A stretch of DNA of 26,241 nt from Mariniphaga sp964624645 (lineage in GTDB: Bacteria > Bacteroidota > Bacteroidia > Bacteroidales > Prolixibacteraceae), in assembly GCA_964624645.1 (NCBI GenBank), contig CAZVAD010000023.1, positions 1 to 26,241 on the forward strand. The letters run 5' to 3'. Positions 7,547 to 16,235 of this stretch are shown in pieces. Within the stretch, counting starts at the first letter, position 1; each line of letters starts with the position of its first letter. Below the pieces are notes generated by a model, which saw only the letters and a program-made list of their open reading frames with translations, did no database searches and was not told where the DNA came from. Both the position numbers and the translations under genes were made by a program.

Positions 7547-8476
7547 ATGACCAACCAGACAAAAGGTGTTGTTTATGCGGCCATAACGGCTTTCTTCTGG
7601 GGATTGCTGGCAATTGCCCTGAAAATGGCTGTCAGCGTGGTGGACCCGGTAACCATCGTCTGGTTTCGTTTTTTCATCGCATTCATCTCTATTTTTGCCT
7701 GGCAGTTGTATGTCAGCCCGGCTTCATTGAAAATACTGATAAAACCGCCTCTGCTGCTCGTTCTGGCAGCTATAGCCCTTTCCTGGAATTATCTGGGTTT
7801 CATGCTTGGCGTTCAGTACACCACCCCCAACAATGCCCAGCTTTTCATTCAGGCCGGCCCCATGCTGCTTGCCCTTTCCGGATTTCTCTTTTTCAAGGAA
7901 AAATTCACCGGAATCCAGTGGGTCGGTTTTCTTGTGGCGTTGTCAGGATTTGCTCTTTTTTACGGAGATCAGCTGCTTGGGTTTTTCGAAGAAAAAAACC
8001 AGTATAACCTTGGCGTACTGCTCACTTTGAGCGGGGCAGCCGCATGGACGGTCTATGCCATTTTTCAAAAAATTCTGGTAAGAAGTTATCCGTCAATGCT
8101 TCTGAACCTGTTTCTCTTTGGTTTTCCAACGATTATCTATCTCCCATTCATTAACCTGGCTCCGGTTTTTCAACTGCACTGGACGTGGTGGCTGCTGATT
8201 CTGTTTCTTGGGGCAAACACACTGATTTCATACAGCACACTGGCAGAATCCCTGCGCCTGATTGAAGCGAGCAGGGTGAGCGTGATAATTTTTGTAAACC
8301 CAATCATCACATTCATTATCATGGGAATACTTACCTATGCAGAGGTAAGCTGGATTATGCACGAACGGATGACCACGGTAACTATCATGGGCGCCACACT
8401 GGTTCTTTCGGGCGCTTTTCTTGTGGTGCGGAAAAGCAGAAAAATCAGAGATTCAGAGGCTTCAACGGAACGATAA
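7547..8476 (+). CDS. EamA (DMT superfamily) transporter
   Basis: About 309 residues with ten predicted hydrophobic segments arranged as two EamA repeats. The first begins KGVVYAAITAFFWGLLAIAL and the second near residue 150 (LGVLLTLSGAAAWTVYAIFQ). Proteins of the 10-TMS drug/metabolite transporter group move amino acids, sugars or metabolites across the inner membrane, often outward; the substrate cannot be predicted. ATG 7547 is preferred. The frame is open to a TTG at 7526, but that start would nearly abut the pheT stop and adds a polar extension. It probably rides on the pheT transcript. The 3' end overlaps the convergent PspC-domain gene by 32 bases. Confidence 0.92.
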   Translation: MTNQTKGVVYAAITAFFWGLLAIALKMAVSVVDPVTIVWFRFFIAFISIFAWQLYVSPASLKILIKPPLLLVLAAIALSWNYLGFMLGVQYTTPNNAQLFIQAGPMLLALSGFLFFKEKFTGIQWVGFLVALSGFALFYGDQLLGFFEEKNQYNLGVLLTLSGAAAWTVYAIFQKILVRSYPSMLLNLFLFGFPTIIYLPFINLAPVFQLHWTWWLLILFLGANTLISYSTLAESLRLIEASRVSVIIFVNPIITFIIMGILTYAEVSWIMHERMTTVTIMGATLVLSGAFLVVRKSRKIRDSEASTER

Positions 8477-8657
8477 TCCAGGCAATAATATACATGAGCA
8501 ATCCGGGAAATCCGGCAGAGAAAATGGAGATCAGAACATAGATTAACCGCACAATCGTTTTGTCGGCATAAATATATTCTGCAAATCCTGCCAGCACGCC
8601 GCCTATCATTTTATCGCGCGACCGGTATAATTTTTTTGGCTGACTTGTGATTTCCAT
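8445..8657 (-). CDS. PspC-domain small membrane protein
   Basis: A 70-residue protein, essentially one PspC domain. KKLYRSRDKMIGGVLAGFAEYI is the hallmark start, followed by a hydrophobic pair (VRLIYVLISIFSAGFPGLLMYIIAWIIVPL). In enterobacteria PspC takes part in the phage-shock response to inner-membrane stress; single-domain versions like this one are widespread and mostly uncharacterised. It lies 3 bases after the acidic hypothetical gene and must share its transcript. Its last 32 bases overlap, convergently, the end of the EamA gene, so transcription of one could affect the other. No other psp genes are present in the window. Confidence 0.9.
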   Translation of the reverse strand: MEITSQPKKLYRSRDKMIGGVLAGFAEYIYADKTIVRLIYVLISIFSAGFPGLLMYIIAWIIVPLKPLNL

Positions 8658-8660
8658 ACT

Positions 8661-8909
8661 TTATTCCTCTTCATCATCCAGAAAATCTTCATTTGCGAAT
8701 TCATCCTCCAGGAACTGTTCCGCTTCATCAACCAGTCCGGCGATCAGTTCATCATCGCCCGGCTCGCCATCAAGCCAGTGAATCACCTGATTGCTTTCAA
8801 AGTCGTCAATATCAGCTTCAATGATAAAACGCGGTGTTTCTGTGTGCACTACAAAAATGGTGTCGGGTGTCTCCAACGAGTTGTCAGCTAATAAAAATTT
8901 TGGCAACAT
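8661..8909 (-). CDS. Small acidic hypothetical protein paired with PspC
   Basis: 82 residues starting MLPKFLLADNSLETPDTIFVVHTETPRF. The N-terminal half looks like a short beta-rich segment (TIFVVHTETPRFIIEADI) and the C-terminal half is strongly acidic (LVDEAEQFLEDEFANEDFLDDEEE). No signal peptide or membrane segment is seen, so it is probably cytoplasmic. I do not recognise a named family, though similar small proteins next to PspC are, from memory, common in Bacteroidota. The 3-base gap to the PspC gene indicates one operon and perhaps a joint role at the membrane, which is inference. It is divergent from the AGCS symporter gene. Confidence 0.75.
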   Translation of the reverse strand: MLPKFLLADNSLETPDTIFVVHTETPRFIIEADIDDFESNQVIHWLDGEPGDDELIAGLVDEAEQFLEDEFANEDFLDDEEE

Positions 8910-8992
8910 GATTTTTGCTTTTATAAATTATGTGGCTAATTTATGAAATTGATTGTTATTTTAGCCGATATTTTTTAAAAAACAGACCTGTA

Positions 8993-10705
8993 ATGAACGA
9001 ATTAAACAATTTTTTACTGGCAATAGACAATCACATCGGCGGTTCACAATGGTTTGTTTTCCTCCTTCTCGGCACCGGCGTCTTTTTTACGATTTATCTG
9101 AAATTTCCGCAGTTTCGCTACCTGAGACATTCCATCCGCATTGTGCGCGGCAAATTTGACCGCGAAGGCGATGAAGGCGACACCACCCATTTTCAGGCGC
9201 TGGCAACAGCCTTGTCGGGAACTGTAGGCACGGGGAACATTGCCGGTGTGGCGCTCGCCATCCACCTTGGCGGCCCTGCTGCACTTTTCTGGATGCTGGT
9301 TACTGCCGCCGTCGGAATGACCACAAAATTTGTGGAAGTTACACTCTCCCATAAATACCGCGAAAAAGCGGCAGACGGCACCATTGCCGGCGGCCCGATG
9401 TATTACATGAAAAACCGGCTCAACATCCGGCGGGAAAATAAGAAAACGATCAAAACCGGCGTCATCATGGGAGGTATTTTTGCTGTGGCAACCGTTGCTT
9501 GTTCTTTCGGCACCGGCAATCTGCCGCAAATCAACAGCATTTCCAACTCGCTTTTTGAAACATTCGGAATTCATCACATGCTCACGGGAGCCATTTTATC
9601 CGTACTTCTGGCGCTGGTTATATTAGGAGGCATCCGGCGGATTGCCCAGGTCACTTCCCGGCTGGTTCCCATCATGGCGATTATCTATTTTATCGGCGCT
9701 GTTCTGGTTATCGGTTACAACTATCAAAATATAATCCCTTCCATTGCTGCCATTCTCGGCGACGTTTTCACGGGTACGGCTGCAACCGGAGGTTTTTTGG
9801 GCGGAAGCATTGCTTTTGCATTTAACCGCGGGGTGAACCGCGGACTGTTTTCCAACGAAGCAGGCCAGGGTTCAGCGCCGATTGCCCACGCATCTGCACG
9901 TGCCCACGAACCGGTTTCCGAAGGGCTGGTTGCTCTGCTTGAGCCATTTATAGACACGATCATTATCTGTATGCTCACCGGACTGGTCATTCTCTCTTCC
10001 GGTGTATGGAATGAAAAATTGCCCAACCGTTTTCAGGAAGCGGACCTGGTGGTGCTGCAGAATCATTACAATGAATCCGATCCGGCTGACCGGAATCAGC
10101 TTTATGATTTCATCGCCGGAAAAACCGGTCTGCCTCTCTTTTCGGGAAGTTTTGACGTTTCCAACGGCGAAATCCAAAATCAGCCCACCATCATTCATGC
10201 CCGCTCGGTGGCCGAAGAGGTGCAGGTCTGGTCAGGCCACCAGCCATATACCGGCACAATCCGTTTCCATTCCGGGAAGCTTGTCAGCCAACCGGGGATC
10301 ACAATCACCGGCAATTCGCTTCTGCACAGCGCCCCGCTGACCAATGTCGCTTTTTCCCGAAGCTGGATGGGCAGCTACGGAAAGTATATCGTTGCTCTCG
10401 GATTATTGCTGTTTGCTTTTTCCACCACCATCAGCTGGTCCTACTACGGCGACCGCGCAATTATCTATCTCTTTGGAATCAAAGGGGTTATTTATTTTCG
10501 GATTGCCTATGTCCTTGGATTTTTCTTAGCTTCATTCACCGATACAACCATCGTCTGGACATTTTCAGGCATTGCCATTGCACTGATGACGCTTCCCAAC
10601 CTGATTGGAATTCTCACCCTGCACAAAGAGATGAAAAGCGAACTGAAACAATTCTGGGCCGAGTGGCATGAGCATTTCCCCGGAAAGAAATCATCGAAAA
10701 TATAA
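8993..10705 (+). CDS. AGCS family sodium:alanine/amino-acid symporter with extra domain
   Basis: About 570 residues from ATG 8993; an earlier ATG at 8930 would add 21 residues not typical of the family. Family signatures are clear: ALATALSGTVGTGNIAGVALA (about 70-90), GGPMYYM (133-139), RGVNRGLFSNEAGQGSAPIAH (279-299) and FAFSTTISWSYYGDRA (474-489). These carriers take up alanine or glycine with Na+ (or H+) across the inner membrane through about 11 membrane helices. Between VILSSGVW (332-339) and LTNVAFSR (449-456) there is a soluble insert of about 105 residues (340-447), where classical members have only a short loop. Its FHSGKLVSQPGITITG region looks beta-rich. It ends 5 bases before the convergent glycosyltransferase gene. 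Confidence 0.94.
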   Translation: MNELNNFLLAIDNHIGGSQWFVFLLLGTGVFFTIYLKFPQFRYLRHSIRIVRGKFDREGDEGDTTHFQALATALSGTVGTGNIAGVALAIHLGGPAALFWMLVTAAVGMTTKFVEVTLSHKYREKAADGTIAGGPMYYMKNRLNIRRENKKTIKTGVIMGGIFAVATVACSFGTGNLPQINSISNSLFETFGIHHMLTGAILSVLLALVILGGIRRIAQVTSRLVPIMAIIYFIGAVLVIGYNYQNIIPSIAAILGDVFTGTAATGGFLGGSIAFAFNRGVNRGLFSNEAGQGSAPIAHASARAHEPVSEGLVALLEPFIDTIIICMLTGLVILSSGVWNEKLPNRFQEADLVVLQNHYNESDPADRNQLYDFIAGKTGLPLFSGSFDVSNGEIQNQPTIIHARSVAEEVQVWSGHQPYTGTIRFHSGKLVSQPGITITGNSLLHSAPLTNVAFSRSWMGSYGKYIVALGLLLFAFSTTISWSYYGDRAIIYLFGIKGVIYFRIAYVLGFFLASFTDTTIVWTFSGIAIALMTLPNLIGILTLHKEMKSELKQFWAEWHEHFPGKKSSKI

Positions 10706-10710
10706 AGACA

Positions 10711-12366
10711 TTACTCCGCTTTCCGGATATAAAAAACAAACCCATTTTTCCGTCCGGTTTCCTGAATGTCAGCATATTGTTCAAGCAGGTGTGCACGGTG
10801 GATTTTGGTTACAAAACAGACATCCTTATCAATTTTTCCGGTAAGCAGCCAGTTTTCATCGTAAAAATCCGGATTCCCGGAAGGTTTTGTTTCGCCGTAA
10901 AAATAAGTGGCATACGACCTGAAATAGATATTTTTCAGGTAAACATCCGCGCCGGCCTTTGATTTAAAAAACTCGATGAGTGCATCTTGCGAATATTTTT
11001 CAATGCGGGGAACCAGAGTCAAAATGACTGACAATGTAAAAAGCATGGTAACGCCCCAAAGAGAGACTGCACGCTTGAGCGGGGAACTTCTCCGAATGAA
11101 AATAAAAATCAAAATCACCGCCAACAGAAAAAGCAATCCGGGCAAAAACTCATAACCCCGCCATCCGCCATCCGCTTTCAGGTTTTCAACGGTAAATACA
11201 TCGTGAATCAGGTTGCTTTCAATGATTTTGTATTTGAACTTATCCACAAACTGAAGAAGCATCACAGGCAGGGAAAACAGAACGGAAAACGACAGAACAG
11301 CGACAGACATCCATTTTTTCCACCGGAAATGTCCTGAATTTGCACCGTAAACAAAAGCGGCAGCCAGAAAAGTGAGCGGAAAATAAGCCAGCGAAGAGTA
11401 GTGCACAATTTTGGTTTTCACAATGGAAAAAAGAATCAGTACCACCCAGAATAAAATAATCATCCATGCCTTCATCGCCCGATACGGAATTTCACCGGAG
11501 GGCTCTTTGCCAAAAGCTTTCAGCGCCAGAACAGAAGAAGGGAAAACACCAACAAACAGCACCACAAAGTGGTAGCCGAAAAAACCGCCGTGCCCCGCAT
11601 CCTGCGTCTGAAAAAGGCGAACCTGATAAACAACAAATTCAACAACGGTATCATAATTTCCTGCGAAAATCTGCACAATGAACCATGAACCACCGACGAA
11701 TGCCAGAACTGCAAAATATACAAGAACATCCAAAATACGAACTCTGACTCTGAATTTTGACCAAATCAGAAAAATTCCGGCTGTGAGCGCAATCAGTAAA
11801 AATCCCACAGGTCCCTTGGTGAGCACCGCCAGTCCGCCAAAAACAGCCGAAAGCACAATGTTTTTCAGCTTTTGCCGGTTTTCCGGAAGCGCATACTGCA
11901 TGAGATACCAGATGCCCAAAAAGATAAAAAGGTTAAACCAGGGATCGATAATCCCGGATTTGAAATAGAAAAACGGCAAAACCGAACCGGCATAAGCCAT
12001 CACCCACAGCACGCCAAACAGATTGTTTCTCAGCTTTCTTCCGATATTAAAAAGAACAAGCAGCGTAACGATTCCACAGATTGCATTCGGGAAGCGGGCG
12101 GCAAACTCATTGACCCCAAACAGTTTCATGGAAAGTACCTGCATCCAGATGAACAGCGGCGGCTTTTCATGGAAAGGCAGAAAATTGATGCGGACAGTCA
12201 GGTAGTCGCCGGTAGCAATCATTTCACGTGCCGATTCGGCAAAATTGATTTCATCCCAGTCGAAAAGATGAACTCCGCCCAAAAACGGAATGAACAACAA
12301 CGCTGCCGCAACAGCAATAAAAAATTGGATTTTTCCCGGGTTCAACCGGTTAACTCTTTCCTGCAT
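10711..12366 (-). CDS. Glycosyltransferase family 39 / ArnT-like membrane protein
   Basis: 551 residues, strongly hydrophobic with about a dozen membrane segments. The first periplasmic loop carries FDWDEINFAESAREM, with Asp36, Asp38 and Glu39 matching the catalytic acidic motif of PMT/ArnT-type GT-C enzymes, and then FHEKPPLFIW, also conserved in that group. These enzymes use polyprenyl-phosphate-linked sugars to glycosylate lipid A, proteins or other cell-envelope acceptors on the periplasmic side. The last 120 residues form a soluble tail. Acceptor and sugar cannot be predicted. Its ATG lies 17 bases inside the end of the PAP2 phosphatase gene, so the two are translationally coupled. This fits a shared role in undecaprenyl-phosphate or lipid-linked sugar handling. 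Confidence 0.9.
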   Translation of the reverse strand: MQERVNRLNPGKIQFFIAVAAALLFIPFLGGVHLFDWDEINFAESAREMIATGDYLTVRINFLPFHEKPPLFIWMQVLSMKLFGVNEFAARFPNAICGIVTLLVLFNIGRKLRNNLFGVLWVMAYAGSVLPFFYFKSGIIDPWFNLFIFLGIWYLMQYALPENRQKLKNIVLSAVFGGLAVLTKGPVGFLLIALTAGIFLIWSKFRVRVRILDVLVYFAVLAFVGGSWFIVQIFAGNYDTVVEFVVYQVRLFQTQDAGHGGFFGYHFVVLFVGVFPSSVLALKAFGKEPSGEIPYRAMKAWMIILFWVVLILFSIVKTKIVHYSSLAYFPLTFLAAAFVYGANSGHFRWKKWMSVAVLSFSVLFSLPVMLLQFVDKFKYKIIESNLIHDVFTVENLKADGGWRGYEFLPGLLFLLAVILIFIFIRRSSPLKRAVSLWGVTMLFTLSVILTLVPRIEKYSQDALIEFFKSKAGADVYLKNIYFRSYATYFYGETKPSGNPDFYDENWLLTGKIDKDVCFVTKIHRAHLLEQYADIQETGRKNGFVFYIRKAE

Positions 12367-13021
12367 TCTGCCTGTTTCTTTTGGTTAACACGGAATCATC
12401 GAGCCACGCTTTGTTCCATTTTTCAGCCCAATGGAAAGAAACCAACAGGAGCGGAGCGGAAATCAACGCACCGGCTGTCAGGTCAATCATAAAATGCTGC
12501 GACAGATAAATCCTTGAATAGGAAACCACGGCAGCAGCAAAAAACAGCGCCAGCTTTGCCGGATTGCTTTTCACAATCAGCGCCAGCATCAAAAACACAC
12601 TGAAGGCAACCGCCGTATGGCCTGACGGGAAACTGTTGATACTGTGCACTTTCACCCCGTCAACAAAATGAAGATTGTAGGTTTCATACATGCTGAAGTA
12701 TTTCATCGGGCGGTAAACGCCGGTCAGCAAAACCCTTTTGATGAAATTGACCACACCTGCCGCCAGTAAACTCCCCAAAAGAAAGGCAAAAGCGTAGCGG
12801 TATTTTACACCAAAAAGAAACAATGCAACCACCGGAATCCATATTCCATCGCCTAACCAGGTGGCGTATTTAAAAAACAGGTCGAAAAAAGGGGAGTTCG
12901 CCTTATTCAGAAGAATATGCAGCTCCGGCTTGGTAAATACCAAAAGCAGCATAATGCAAACAAGAATAAAAACTGAAAAAGGAATCAAAAACCATCTGTT
13001 CTGCCACATTAATTTCTTCAT
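12350..13021 (-). CDS. PAP2-family membrane phosphatase
   Basis: 223 residues from ATG 13021; an in-frame ATG at 13099 would add 26 mostly basic and hydrophobic residues ahead of MKKLMWQNRWFLIP and cannot be excluded. The three phosphatase motifs are present: KRVLLTGVYRP (Lys95, Arg104-Pro105), FPSGHTAVAF (131-140, catalytic His135) and SRIYLSQHFMID (169-180, His176, Asp180), set among about six membrane helices. PAP2 membrane enzymes act on lipid phosphates such as undecaprenyl pyrophosphate or phosphatidylglycerol phosphate. The overlap with the GT39-type gene downstream suggests recycling or making of a lipid-linked sugar carrier, which is inference. Catalytic residues are complete, so an active enzyme is expected. 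Confidence 0.9.
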   Translation of the reverse strand: MKKLMWQNRWFLIPFSVFILVCIMLLLVFTKPELHILLNKANSPFFDLFFKYATWLGDGIWIPVVALFLFGVKYRYAFAFLLGSLLAAGVVNFIKRVLLTGVYRPMKYFSMYETYNLHFVDGVKVHSINSFPSGHTAVAFSVFLMLALIVKSNPAKLALFFAAAVVSYSRIYLSQHFMIDLTAGALISAPLLLVSFHWAEKWNKAWLDDSVLTKRNRQNAGKS

Positions 13022-13201
13022 GAGAATCAAATTTTCAGCGGCAAAAATCACCAAAAATTTTGAAACAGCAATACGTTTGCGATTTCTTAGTCCTTTCATA
13101 ATATCTCAATTGCTCTCAGGAAAGCGCAAACAAAGTTTCTTCATCCAAAGTTTGACCGAAATGAAATAAAATAGTTTTATCCAATCTTCAAACGCCATAC
13201 T

Positions 13202-13264
13202 TCTCTGTGCTTCTCCGTGCTCTCTGTGGTCAATTCTTTTTTTTACCACAGAGAAACACAGAGA
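13202..13264. repeat. CTCTGTG/CACAGAG inverted repeat in intergenic region
   Basis: The left arm holds three tandem CTCTGTG/CTCCGTG-like units (13202-13230) and the right arm ACCACAGAGAAACACAGAGA (13245-13264). The inner ten pairs, TCTCTGTGGT with ACCACAGAGA, are perfect; the outer ten pair with two mismatches and a one-base bulge. The loop of 14 bases is T-rich. From memory, similar CACAGAG-rich elements are scattered through many bacterial genomes. It is the only structure I see in the 319 bases between the PAP2 gene and the AddB-like gene, which diverge from it. Confidence 0.65.
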
Positions 13265-13340
13265 AAAAATATAGAGATATGGAACCCGGGTTTAGTTTCA
13301 ATTCTCCATCCCATTCTTTATCTTCGGGAAAAATTTTCGG

Positions 13341-16217
13341 ATGGAACAATTTCTCTCAACGTGCGCAGCTTATATTTTTGAAAAGCATCCTGCTGACCTT
13401 CATAACATTTGCCTTGTATTTCCAAACCGCAGAGCCGGTGTTTTTTTCAATGCGTACCTGCAAAAACATATCTCTTCGCCGGTTATCGGGCCGGAAATAA
13501 CCACCATTGATGAACTTATTGCCGGATTTTCCAATTTACAGGAAGGTGAAAAACTTCAGCTCATTTCCCTGCTTTTTGACGTTTTCAGGAAACATACCCG
13601 CTCCAGTGAAACTTTTGATGATTTTTACTTTTGGGGCGAAGCGCTACTGAACGATTTCAATGAAATTGACCAGTACCTGGTCAATGCAAAGGATTTATTC
13701 ACCAATCTGGCAGATTTGAAGGGAATTGAAGATTTGTTTGCTTACCTCACACCGGAACAAAAAGCCGCCATTGAGCAATTCTGGGGAAGCTTGTCCCACG
13801 CAGGCAGCAAACCGCATCATCAGAAATTCATTTCAATCTGGAAGGCACTCCATCCGGTTTATGTTGATTTCAAAAAACTTCTCCTTGAAAAAGGGGTCGC
13901 ATACAAAGGCATGATTGCCAGGCAAGTAATCGAAACATTGAAAAATGAAACTCCCGGATTTGAATTTAAAAAATTTTATATCATCGGGCTGAATGCGCTG
14001 AATAATTGCGAAAAATCATTGCTCACCCTGCTGAAACAACAACAAAAGGCTGTCTTTTTATGGGATTATGATGAGTTTTACCTTGGAGACAAAAAAAATG
14101 ATGCCGGACGGTTCATCCGCGAAAATCTGAGTCAATTTCCTGCGCCGGATGATTTTCCCTTTAACTTCTCCAATTTTTCAGCAGATAAAAACATACGGCT
14201 GATGGCGGTGTCTTCCAATTACGGACAGGCACAGGAAATTCCCCGTTTTTTGGAAGAAATCACAAAAGATGTCCGGGATGAATTTGACAACACGGCGGTG
14301 ATTCTTGCTGATGAATCTTTGCTCTTCCCCGCCCTTGGAGCTATCCCGGATATTTTTGAAACGGTGAATGTGACAATGGGCTATCCCGTGAAAAATTCGG
14401 TGGTTTACGGTTTTTTGCTTTTGCTGATCAATTTGCTGAAAAACTGCAAGAAAAACGAAGCCGGGAATTTCACCGTTTATCATCGTTATGCCACTGATTT
14501 GCTGACGCATCAGCTGCTTCGGAATGCAGAGCCTGAAAAGACGGATAAATTTCTCGCAGAGGTAAAGCAAAAAAACCGGATTACCATTCCGCTCGAATCC
14601 GTCCGTTTTTCCCCGCTGCACGAAATTGTTTTCTCTCCGCCCGAAAAAGTTGGTGAATACGGAAGCTGGTTTCTCGAAATTCTCGCATTTCTGCACCGGA
14701 ATCTTGAAAAAATATCCTCTGGAAATCCACTGCTTTCTGAAATAATCTATGCGATTTACCAGGCGGTTGAAAAGCTCAGCACAGTTGTTTCGGAGGTTGT
14801 TTTCAATCAAAACCGCGAAATCAGCGATACGGTTTTCTTCCGTTTGTTCGGGCAGTATGCGGGAAATATCTCCGTGTCGTTTGAGGGCGAACCGCTTGGA
14901 GGAATGCAAATCATGGGAATTCTTGAAACCCGCTGTCTCGATTTCAAAAACCTGATTATTTTAGGATTGAATGAAAGCAGATGGCCCAAAGCTTCTGTTT
15001 CGCCGTCGTTTATTCCCTATAATCTTCGGAAAGGCTTCGGATTGCCCGGCATTGACGGGCAGGATGCCATTTATGCCTATCATTTTTACAGACTTATCCA
15101 ACGTGCAGAAAACATTACCGCAACTTACAGTACGCTGAAAGAGGGAATCGGAACCGGCGAATTGAGCAGATACGGGTTTCAGTTGCTCTATGATTCCGGG
15201 TTAAACGTCCGGAAAGCCAGTCTCGATTTTAAATTCTCCAATGAGCCTGCCGCACCGATTATTTTACAAAACTCGCCCAAAAAGGCAGCTTTGCTGCTTG
15301 ACCGGGTAAACACCCAAAGACCGCTTTCGCCCACAGCAATCAATACCTGGCTGCAATGCAGTCTTCGGTTTTATTTCCGCTATATCCTCCAGCTCCCGGA
15401 GCCTGAGGAGATGAAAGACGAAATTGACGGATCGGTTTTCGGAAGTATTTTCCACGAGGTCATTGAATTTTTATACAGCCCTTTTGTCGGAAAAACAATC
15501 ACTTTATCCGATTTGGAAAAGATGGCCAAAGAGAGGCAAGCCACTGAAAATGCCATTTTCAAAGCGATTGCAAAATATCTGTTCAAGCAGGAAATTGATT
15601 TGGGAACCACAATAAAACTGGAAGGAAAAACCATCCTGTTTTTTGAAAATGCAAAAACCTTCATCCGGCGGCTGCTTGAGATTGATATGGAAATTGCTCC
15701 GTTTCAATTGATTTCACTTGAAGAAGATTACTCGTTCAAACTGGATTTCAACTTCAATAACACCCCGGCCTCCCTGAATGTGGGTGGAAAAATTGACCGG
15801 GTTGACCGCCTGGGGGACACACTCCGCATCATTGACTACAAAACCGGAAACGTTTCTTCAAAATCATTTTATGCCTATGACGAGCTTTTTGAAAAAGATA
15901 AAAAAGACCCGAAAAAAGAGATATTGCAGGCATTGATTTATTGCCTGGCCTACAAAAAAGCCACGGGATATTCAGGTACCATCAAACCGGGAATATACAG
16001 CCTGAGGGAGTTTTTCAAAAAGGATACGTTTGACCCGTACATTAAATTCAACAGGGAGATATTGTCTTTTGGAGAAACTGAAGATGAGTTTGAAGAAAAG
16101 CTGAAAATCCTGATTGAAGAGATTTTTTCGGTTCCGGGACAGTTTTATCAGACCCCGCACAAAAGCGTTTGCAAGTATTGCCCTTACAATAAAATCTGCC
16201 AGCGGTACGCCTTTTAA
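13341..16217 (+). CDS. AddB-like PD-(D/E)XK nuclease with Fe-S cluster motif
   Basis: 958 residues. The start ICLVFPNRRAGVFFNAYLQK is typical of AddB-type inactivated-helicase proteins. The C-terminus is a RecB-family nuclease: FGSIFHEVIE (His705), GGKIDRVD (Asp819) and IIDYKTG (Asp832, Lys834). Cys673 (LQCSLRFYFRY) plus C944-x2-C947-x5-C953 (CKYCPYNKIC) make the four-cysteine site that in AddB holds a [4Fe-4S] cluster locking the nuclease fold. AddAB processes DNA double-strand ends for recombination. The AddA helicase-nuclease gene that usually adjoins addB is not in the window: the upstream genes are the divergent PAP2/GT39 pair and the downstream gene is convergent trmD. No promoter motif was recognised. 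The call as AddB-like is strong; whether it works with AddA is inferred. Confidence 0.88.
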   Translation: MEQFLSTCAAYIFEKHPADLHNICLVFPNRRAGVFFNAYLQKHISSPVIGPEITTIDELIAGFSNLQEGEKLQLISLLFDVFRKHTRSSETFDDFYFWGEALLNDFNEIDQYLVNAKDLFTNLADLKGIEDLFAYLTPEQKAAIEQFWGSLSHAGSKPHHQKFISIWKALHPVYVDFKKLLLEKGVAYKGMIARQVIETLKNETPGFEFKKFYIIGLNALNNCEKSLLTLLKQQQKAVFLWDYDEFYLGDKKNDAGRFIRENLSQFPAPDDFPFNFSNFSADKNIRLMAVSSNYGQAQEIPRFLEEITKDVRDEFDNTAVILADESLLFPALGAIPDIFETVNVTMGYPVKNSVVYGFLLLLINLLKNCKKNEAGNFTVYHRYATDLLTHQLLRNAEPEKTDKFLAEVKQKNRITIPLESVRFSPLHEIVFSPPEKVGEYGSWFLEILAFLHRNLEKISSGNPLLSEIIYAIYQAVEKLSTVVSEVVFNQNREISDTVFFRLFGQYAGNISVSFEGEPLGGMQIMGILETRCLDFKNLIILGLNESRWPKASVSPSFIPYNLRKGFGLPGIDGQDAIYAYHFYRLIQRAENITATYSTLKEGIGTGELSRYGFQLLYDSGLNVRKASLDFKFSNEPAAPIILQNSPKKAALLLDRVNTQRPLSPTAINTWLQCSLRFYFRYILQLPEPEEMKDEIDGSVFGSIFHEVIEFLYSPFVGKTITLSDLEKMAKERQATENAIFKAIAKYLFKQEIDLGTTIKLEGKTILFFENAKTFIRRLLEIDMEIAPFQLISLEEDYSFKLDFNFNNTPASLNVGGKIDRVDRLGDTLRIIDYKTGNVSSKSFYAYDELFEKDKKDPKKEILQALIYCLAYKKATGYSGTIKPGIYSLREFFKKDTFDPYIKFNREILSFGETEDEFEEKLKILIEEIFSVPGQFYQTPHKSVCKYCPYNKICQRYAF

Positions 16218-16235
16218 TATTTTGCCGTCAGCATT

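Noticed and set aside
14178..14909. 243-codon minus-strand frame
   Set aside because: It is antisense to the AddB-like gene and shows no recognisable domain.
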